From positions 1,362 through 13,280 of the forward strand of contig MAXR01000135.1 of the NCBI GenBank assembly GCA_001751155.1: 11,919 nt of DNA. The letters run 5' to 3'. The DNA comes from Desulfuromonadales bacterium C00003068. GTDB lineage: Bacteria; Desulfobacterota; Desulfuromonadia; Desulfuromonadales; Desulfuromonadaceae. The translations under genes were made by a program, and so were the position numbers. Under the pieces are notes generated by a model. It was not told where the DNA came from, searched no databases, and saw only the letters and a list, made by a program, of their open reading frames with translations. Shown here in pieces: positions 7,824-11,919 of this stretch (position 1 is its first letter; every line of letters begins with the position of its first letter).

Positions 7824-8090
7824 ATGAAGATGGTTGATGAACAACATCTGCTTGTCGTCTTTAATTCAATCCATCGCGTTATGATGGCTGAAATGGCCTT
7901 GAAACCAAAGTTTGATATTCTTTTAATGCCTGTGCCGCGAGCGATCAGTGCCGATTGCGGCATGGTGATACGCATTACTGATATTGACTGCGCCGCGATT
8001 ATTGAAGTGCTACAAACTAAAGGGTTAGTGCCCTTTTCAACCTATCGCTTAAGGGGCGAAGGGTTCGAACTTGTGGGGGAATTTGCTTGA
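7824..8090 (+). CDS. DUF3343 (putative Se/S carrier-like) protein
   Basis: This is a small protein of 88 aa. The start is the ATG at 7824, 8 bases after AGAGGAGA; an in-frame GTG-type extension back to 7776 lacks such a site. The pattern hVVFNSIHRVMMAE..L followed by LLMPVPRAISADCGMVIR (34-51) matches DUF3343, a family annotated as putative selenium/sulfur carriers, with a cysteine in the SADCG turn (Cys45). A second cysteine is at 56. The true function is not established. The fold is probably a small alpha/beta sandwich acting in the cytoplasm. Members are often found near yedF/selD or cysteine-desulfurase genes; none is visible here. Its stop codon lies inside the -35 box of the ffh promoter. 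I see no clear promoter of its own in the divergent gap. Confidence 0.75.
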   Translation: MKMVDEQHLLVVFNSIHRVMMAEMALKPKFDILLMPVPRAISADCGMVIRITDIDCAAIIEVLQTKGLVPFSTYRLRGEGFELVGEFA

Positions 8091-8115
8091 CAAGGAGGAG
8101 GGAGGCCACTATATT
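8087..8115 (+). promoter_or_regulatory. Near-consensus sigma-70 promoter for ffh
   Basis: A perfect TTGACA (8087-8092) is followed after exactly 17 bases by TATATT (8110-8115), five of six matches to TATAAT. The spacer is a purine tract (AGGAGGAGGGAGG). The TGA stop of the preceding gene (8088-8090) lies inside the -35 box. The expected start is near 8122, giving a leader of about 29 bases before the ffh ATG. It would drive ffh and probably the rpsP-rplS block. Confidence 0.8.
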
Positions 8116-8150
8116 CCCTTATTTGCGATTTTCACGACGCAGGGATTTTC

Positions 8151-9500
8151 ATGTTTGATAACTTGACCGATAAATTTGACGCAGTATTTAAAAAGCTAAG
8201 CGGTAAAGGGCGGCTGACTGAAGCCCATGTCACTGAGGCTATGCGTGAAGTACGTCTCGTCTTACTTGAGGCCGATGTTAATTTTAAGGTTGTTAAGGAC
8301 TTTATTGCCGCTGTCAGCGCGCGTGCAGTAGGTTCCGATGTCCTCAAAAGTTTAACGCCTGCGCAACAAGTTATAAAGATAGTTCGCGATGAATTAGGTA
8401 AGTTGATGGGCGAGGGCGATGTAACAACCCTTGACCTTGCTGCTCAAGCTCCTGTACCCATTATGTTGTGTGGTTTGCAGGGCGCAGGTAAAACAACAAC
8501 TTGTGGTAAGCTAGCTCTCCAGTTGCGTCGCGACAAACGCGATCCGTTATTGGTTCCTGCCGATGTCTATCGTCCGGCAGCGATTGAACAGTTAAAAGTA
8601 TTAGGTCGTCAGTTAGGTGTGGCTGTTTTCGATAGTCAGCCCGGCGACAATCCTGTTGAGATTTGTGAAAAAGCGCGTGAGTATGCCCGCCTCAATGGAC
8701 ACGATACGCTGATTTTAGATACCGCTGGTCGACTTCACGTTGATGAAGAGCTGATGGATGAGTTGGTTAAAATCAACGCTTCGTTGCAGCCACGTGAGAT
8801 TTTGTTTGTCGCCGACGCCATGACTGGACAAGATGCCGTCAACGTCGTTAAAAGTTTTGATGAAAAGTTAAATATCACCGGTGTCATCCTGACCAAGATG
8901 GATGGTGATGCTCGTGGTGGTGCAGCCTTGTCGGTGCGTGCGGTAACGGGTAAGCCGATTAAGTTTGTCGGTATGGGGGAAAAAATGGATGCCCTTGAGG
9001 TGTTCCATCCCGACCGTATGGCGCAACGTATTCTCGGCATGGGCGATGTTCTGTCGCTGATCGAAAAAGCGGAAGCAGCCATTGATAAAGATGATGCCGC
9101 TAAGCTTGAAGCAACCATGCGTAAAGGTGGTTTCACCCTTGAATCGTTTCGCGACCAGCTACAAATGGTCAAAAAAATGGGTTCAATGGAATCGTTACTC
9201 AAGATGATTCCGGGGGCCAATAAAGCGATGAAAAAAGCGGGTAATATTCAAATGCCCGATAAGGAGATGAAGCGTATTGAAGCGATCATCTCCTCAATGA
9301 CAGTTAAAGAGCGTCAGAATCATAAAATGATCAACGGTTCACGCCGTGTCCGAATTGCCAACGGTAGTGGTACTCGCGTTCAGGATGTCAATCAACTTCT
9401 AAAACGCTTTACCGAAGCGCAGAAGATGATGAAAAAGATGCAGAAGATGGGGCCAAAAGGTCTCAAAGGGATGATGGGTGGCGGCGGTATGCCGTTTTAA
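8151..9500 (+). CDS. ffh: Signal recognition particle protein Ffh (SRP54)
   Basis: Ffh is the GTPase of the signal recognition particle. With 4.5S RNA it binds signal sequences of nascent membrane proteins and hands ribosomes to FtsY at the membrane. The 449 aa match the family. After the N-domain helices (1-90) come the G-domain motifs: P-loop GLQGAGKTT (108-116), DTAGR (190-194) and TKMDGDARGG (248-257). The C-terminal M domain from about 300 is methionine-rich and carries the RNA-binding SRRVRIANGSGT segment (about 396-407), ending in the KMMKKMQKMGPKG and MGGGG tail. The ATG follows an AGGGAT site. It is preceded by its own promoter and followed by rpsP after 77 bases. Confidence 0.98.
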   Translation: MFDNLTDKFDAVFKKLSGKGRLTEAHVTEAMREVRLVLLEADVNFKVVKDFIAAVSARAVGSDVLKSLTPAQQVIKIVRDELGKLMGEGDVTTLDLAAQAPVPIMLCGLQGAGKTTTCGKLALQLRRDKRDPLLVPADVYRPAAIEQLKVLGRQLGVAVFDSQPGDNPVEICEKAREYARLNGHDTLILDTAGRLHVDEELMDELVKINASLQPREILFVADAMTGQDAVNVVKSFDEKLNITGVILTKMDGDARGGAALSVRAVTGKPIKFVGMGEKMDALEVFHPDRMAQRILGMGDVLSLIEKAEAAIDKDDAAKLEATMRKGGFTLESFRDQLQMVKKMGSMESLLKMIPGANKAMKKAGNIQMPDKEMKRIEAIISSMTVKERQNHKMINGSRRVRIANGSGTRVQDVNQLLKRFTEAQKMMKKMQKMGPKGLKGMMGGGGMPF

Positions 9501-9536
9501 CCTCTGCAGTAAATTTAAAATTATTACAGTTTTGGA

Positions 9537-9555
9537 ACACCTGATATCCAGGTGT
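9537..9555 (+). repeat. Hairpin between ffh and rpsP
   Basis: ACACCTG (9537-9543) and CAGGTGT (9549-9555) form a perfect 7-bp stem with a five-base loop. No T-run follows, so it is unlikely to be an intrinsic terminator. It ends about 10 bases before the rpsP ribosome-binding site (GAGAGG), so it may stabilise the downstream message, mark a processing site or modulate S16 translation. No convincing promoter lies in this 77-base gap. Confidence 0.4.
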
Positions 9556-9577
9556 CGTTATAGAGAGGTAAGTAGAT

Positions 9578-9847
9578 ATGTCAGTAAAAATCAGATTGGC
9601 CCGTGGTGGTGCTAAGAAGAAACCATTTTACCAGATTGTTGTAGCGGATGAGCGTTGTCCTCGTGATGGTCGTTACATTGAGAACATTGGTCAGTACAAC
9701 CCTTTGGTTGAGCCACCAATGGTCGCATTAAAAGAAGACCGTGCTTTGGCATGGTTGAACAAAGGTGCTCAACCTTCTGAGGTCGTGCTTCAATTGTTGC
9801 GTAAAGAAGGCGTTTGGGCAAAGTTTCAGGAAAAAACTGAAGCGTAA
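9578..9847 (+). CDS. rpsP: 30S ribosomal protein S16
   Basis: S16 is a small-subunit protein needed for assembly of the 30S body. The 89 aa show the characteristic N-terminus ([19 protein letters not shown]) and the [14 protein letters not shown] segment (24-37), followed by the conserved region around residues 52-65 ([14 protein letters not shown]) and LLRKEGVW. The start ATG follows a GAGAGG site. The order ffh-rpsP-rimM-trmD-rplS is classic. The small KH-domain gene often found just after rpsP is absent: only 49 bases separate rpsP from rimM. Confidence 0.98.
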   Translation: MSVKIRLARGGAKKKPFYQIVVADERCPRDGRYIENIGQYNPLVEPPMVALKEDRALAWLNKGAQPSEVVLQLLRKEGVWAKFQEKTEA

Positions 9848-9896
9848 GGTTACCCTGAGCAATTTAGCTCATTAACACAATAATGAAACGGTAAAC

Positions 9897-10421
9897 GTGG
9901 CAGAAGAAACGTTAGTTGAAGCAGGAACCATCGCTGGAACGCATGGATTACGCGGTGATCTTAAAGTTCGCCCTAATACCAATGGCTCGCAAGTGTTACT
10001 TGGCGCTGAATGCGTTACGCTATTTTGTAAAGATGGCCGACAATTAACGATTGATGTGGTTAAGACTTCAATGCATAAGCAGATCGTTTTGCTTACCCTT
10101 GAAGGGTATGATCATATCGATAAAGTGGAAGGGTTTCTTGGTGCGAAGGTGTTTATGGCCTACGAACAATTCCCTCAACTTGAAGATGGTTGCCATTACT
10201 GGCATCAACTGCAAGGGTTACAGGTCGTCGATAGTCAACTAGGCGATTTAGGGTCACTAACTTCTGTTCTCGAAACCAGTGGTCACGATGTTTATGTGGC
10301 CGAAGGGTGTCACGGCGAGGTGATGTTTCCTGCCGTTGAAGCGTTTATCGATGAAATAGATCTTGAACAAGGGCAAATGAGAGTGACTTTGCCCGATGGA
10401 CTGATTGAACTGAACGGATGA
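9897..10421 (+). CDS. rimM: Ribosome maturation factor RimM
   Basis: RimM helps mature the 3' domain of 16S rRNA and the 30S head, working with S19 near helix 33. The 174 aa contain the RimM N-terminal barrel with AGTIAGTHGLRGDLKVRP (9-26) and the segment LLTLEGYDHIDKVEGFLGAKVF (65-86). A C-terminal PRC-barrel follows (YWHQLQGLQVVD, then FPAVEAFI.EID and the LPDGLIEL end). The start is a GTG at 9897. Its ribosome-binding site is poor, and a nearby ATG at 9883 stops after three codons. This may mean translation is partly coupled or kept low, in line with the low RimM output known for other bacteria. Its stop overlaps the trmD start by four bases (ATGA). Confidence 0.95.
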   Translation: MAEETLVEAGTIAGTHGLRGDLKVRPNTNGSQVLLGAECVTLFCKDGRQLTIDVVKTSMHKQIVLLTLEGYDHIDKVEGFLGAKVFMAYEQFPQLEDGCHYWHQLQGLQVVDSQLGDLGSLTSVLETSGHDVYVAEGCHGEVMFPAVEAFIDEIDLEQGQMRVTLPDGLIELNG

Positions 10422-11146
10422 ATTTTGATGTCGTAACCTTGTTTCCGGAGATGATTGAATCTCCCTTTGCTGGTAGCATTATTGGTAAAGCTGTTTCGAA
10501 AGAGCTGATACATATCACCGCTCATAATTTACGAAACTGGGCTGAAGGTCGTCATCTGGTGACGGATGATACACCCTATGGCGGCGGAGCTGGCATGGTG
10601 ATGAAACCTGAGCCAATTTGTCGTGCGATTGAACACCTGAAGCAGCAACGCCCGGGGGCAAAAGTTATAATGATGACGCCTCAAGGCAAGACCTTCAACC
10701 AGCACGCGGCAGAAACACTCTCTGCTGAAGCTGGATTGATTTTTATTTGTGGTCGCTACGAAGGGTTTGATGAACGCATTCGTTCCTATGTTGATGCAGA
10801 ATACTCCATTGGTGACTTTGTCCTCACTGGAGGCGAGTTACCCGCAATGGTGATGATCGATGCGATAGCACGGTTACTGCCGGGAGTACTCGGAAGTGCT
10901 GGAAGTGCCGAAGCCGATTCCTTTTCGGATGGGCTGTTGGAGCATCCACACTATACGCGGCCTGCTGAATTCATGGGAAAACAGGTTCCTGAAGTTTTGT
11001 TATCCGGTAATCATGCTCGGATAGCAGCATGGCGGCGGAGCCAACAGTTGCAACGCACGTTGCAACGGCGACCCGACTTGTTGGATAAAGTACACTTAAC
11101 GGATGAAGATCTTGCAGAGTTAAAGCGCTTACGCCAAATTCTCTGA
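10418..11146 (+). CDS. trmD: tRNA (guanine(37)-N1)-methyltransferase TrmD
   Basis: TrmD methylates G37 next to the anticodon of tRNAs reading CNN and some other codons, preventing +1 frameshifting. The 242 aa are typical. The SPOUT/knot fold signatures are visible: FDVVTLFPEM (3-12), the DDTPYGGGAGMVMKPEP loop (50-66), CGRYEGFDERI (111-121) and SIGDFVLTGGELPA (130-143). The EADSFSDGLLEHPHYTRP segment (165-182) includes Asp167, expected to be the catalytic acid. The C-terminal helical domain carries the WRRSQQLQRT.QRRPDLL stretch. The four-base ATGA overlap with rimM indicates translational coupling. Confidence 0.98.
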   Translation: MNFDVVTLFPEMIESPFAGSIIGKAVSKELIHITAHNLRNWAEGRHLVTDDTPYGGGAGMVMKPEPICRAIEHLKQQRPGAKVIMMTPQGKTFNQHAAETLSAEAGLIFICGRYEGFDERIRSYVDAEYSIGDFVLTGGELPAMVMIDAIARLLPGVLGSAGSAEADSFSDGLLEHPHYTRPAEFMGKQVPEVLLSGNHARIAAWRRSQQLQRTLQRRPDLLDKVHLTDEDLAELKRLRQIL

Positions 11147-11208
11147 CCTCATCCACGTAGTGATAAAACTAACGGATAAGCTTTTTAAAGATAAATAAGG
11201 AGGCAATG

Positions 11209-11556
11209 ATGAACATTGTTGATGAAATTGGTAACGAGCAGATGAAAACAGATCTTCCTGTGTTTAAAGCAGGGGACACACTGCGCGTTCACGCAAAAAT
11301 TGTTGAAGGTGACAAACAACGGATTCAGGTTTTTCAAGGTGTTTGCATCAAGCGGGTAAACCGTGGTATCGGTTCCACCTTTACCGTACGTAAAATCTCT
11401 GGTGGCATTGGTGTTGAGCGGATCTTCCCTCTTCACTCACCCCTAGTTGATAAAATTGAAGTACTTATGGTTGGTCGCGTACGTCGTGCGAAGCTTTACT
11501 ACTTGCGTCAATTGCAAGGTAAGTCTGCACGTATTCGTGAGAAGCGTCAGTACTAA
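11209..11556 (+). CDS. rplS: 50S ribosomal protein L19
   Basis: L19 sits at the subunit interface of the 50S particle. Two ATGs occur in tandem at 11206 and 11209. The strong AAGGAGG site (11197-11203) leaves only two bases before the first but five before the second, so I choose 11209, giving 115 aa, the usual length. Family features are [27 protein letters not shown] at the start (read in two parts, 1-13 and 14-27), [22 protein letters not shown] in the middle, [11 protein letters not shown], and the basic end [18 protein letters not shown]. It is the last gene of the ffh-rplS block and is followed by a strong terminator. Confidence 0.97.
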   Translation: MNIVDEIGNEQMKTDLPVFKAGDTLRVHAKIVEGDKQRIQVFQGVCIKRVNRGIGSTFTVRKISGGIGVERIFPLHSPLVDKIEVLMVGRVRRAKLYYLRQLQGKSARIREKRQY

Positions 11557-11566
11557 GCAAATTGAT

Positions 11567-11600
11567 ACCCCGCAGCATTTTATGCTGCGGGGTGTTTTTT
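11567..11600 (+). terminator. Strong intrinsic terminator after rplS
   Basis: A perfect 11-bp GC-rich stem, ACCCCGCAGCA (11567-11577) with TGCTGCGGGGT (11583-11593), closes a five-base TTTTA loop and is followed by G and six T (11595-11600). It ends the ribosomal and tRNA-modification block, so rnhB should have its own promoter or rely on read-through. Confidence 0.95.
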
Positions 11601-11703
11601 GCTCCCCTTCAAGGTTTACCCCGATTTAATCCTTAGTGGTTTTCGTCTGTCTGACTTATTATACCTGAATCAGTGAACCGCTTGGCGCTAAGGAGTTCAT
11701 GAC

Positions 11704-11919
11704 GTGTCTTCAACCTCGACCACACTATCTCTGTTCGATGGACTTATTGACGATCCTCTTAACGAGGTTTTTGATCCGACCTATTATGAGAAACAGCTGC
11801 GCTTACAAGGTGTGACCCTCATTGCTGGAATTGATGAAGCAGGTCGCGGCCCCCTTGCTGGCCCTGTTGTCGCGGCAGCCGTTATTTTGCCCGAACACTT
11901 TGACCTCCCCGGTTTGACC
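11704..11919 (+). CDS. rnhB: Ribonuclease HII, N-terminal part (runs off the window)
   Basis: RNase HII cuts RNA in RNA-DNA hybrids and removes single misincorporated ribonucleotides. The visible 72 codons contain the hallmark [16 protein letters not shown] (41-56), which includes the Asp-Glu metal-binding pair of the active site, followed by VAAAVIL. I choose the GTG at 11704, 8 bases after TAAGGAG, because it is in frame with the motif. The ATG five bases earlier (11699) is in another frame and meets a stop at about 11812. The roughly 40 residues before the motif (with the [23 protein letters not shown] stretch) form a modest N-terminal extension. The remaining catalytic residues lie beyond the window. 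Confidence 0.93.
   Translation, partial: MSSTSTTLSLFDGLIDDPLNEVFDPTYYEKQLRLQGVTLIAGIDEAGRGPLAGPVVAAAVILPEHFDLPGLT

Noticed and set aside
8735..9220. Long open frame on the minus strand inside ffh (161 codons)
   Set aside because: It lies entirely opposite the well-supported ffh gene, has low-complexity serine-rich composition, and has no family resemblance; it is a codon-bias shadow.
9856..9871. Short inverted repeat TGAGC/GCTCA between rpsP and rimM
   Set aside because: A five-base stem in AT-rich sequence is easily explained by chance, and no T-run follows.
11633..11664. Possible rnhB promoter with -10-like TATTAT (11657-11662)
   Set aside because: The -10 resembles consensus but no -35 box of any quality is found 16-18 bases upstream.
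11699..11812. ATG at 11699 as the rnhB start
   Set aside because: It is in a different frame from the RNase HII motif and reaches a stop within about 40 codons; the GTG at 11704 is in frame.
1..11919. A mobile element, CRISPR array, defence island or novel multi-gene system
   Set aside because: I saw no transposase, integrase, direct-repeat array, tRNA-flanked island or cluster of unknown genes beyond the two or three small ones noted; nearly every gene is a recognised housekeeping family.

Overview
The window is a bacterial chromosome segment made up almost entirely of housekeeping genes. Gene content and order point to a Gram-negative anaerobe of the Desulfuromonadales/Geobacterales type (former deltaproteobacteria). 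The cues are a purH-purD-purE cluster running into System II cytochrome c biogenesis genes (resB/ccsA), a DUF721 (DciA-like) gene, a DUF3343 gene, and the block ffh-rpsP-rimM-trmD-rplS-rnhB. This assignment is inferred from synteny and protein character; there is no rRNA gene to confirm it. Base composition looks moderate and even, with no sign of a recently acquired island. No stretch longer than 300 bases lacks a gene.

Region 1 (1-3830) carries de novo purine synthesis. A possible tail of an upstream gene ends at 114. It is followed by purH (last two steps to IMP), purD (GAR synthetase) and purE (the N5-CAIR mutase/AIR carboxylase family). A long AT-flanked hairpin separates purH from purD, and a second hairpin sits across the purE stop codon.

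Region 2 (3862-6158) carries resB and ccsA, the two membrane proteins of System II heme delivery to apocytochromes c. A strong intrinsic terminator closes it.

Region 3 (6172-8090) is mixed: a TrmN6-type tRNA adenine methyltransferase on the plus strand, then a convergent minus-strand pair (a small membrane protein followed by a DUF721/DciA-like protein) with its own near-consensus promoter, then a plus-strand DUF3343 gene.

Region 4 (8087-11600) is a translation and protein-targeting block. ffh (SRP54) has a near-consensus promoter overlapping the stop codon of the DUF3343 gene. It is followed by rpsP, rimM, trmD (4-base overlap with rimM) and rplS, and ended by a perfect hairpin terminator. 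rnhB (RNase HII) starts after the terminator and runs off the window end.

I found no mobile element, CRISPR array, tRNA/rRNA gene, defence system or plainly novel multi-gene system. The points worth a second look are regulatory (promoter and hairpin placement), a small gene often seen between rpsP and rimM that is absent here, and three poorly characterised small genes between trmN6 and ffh.
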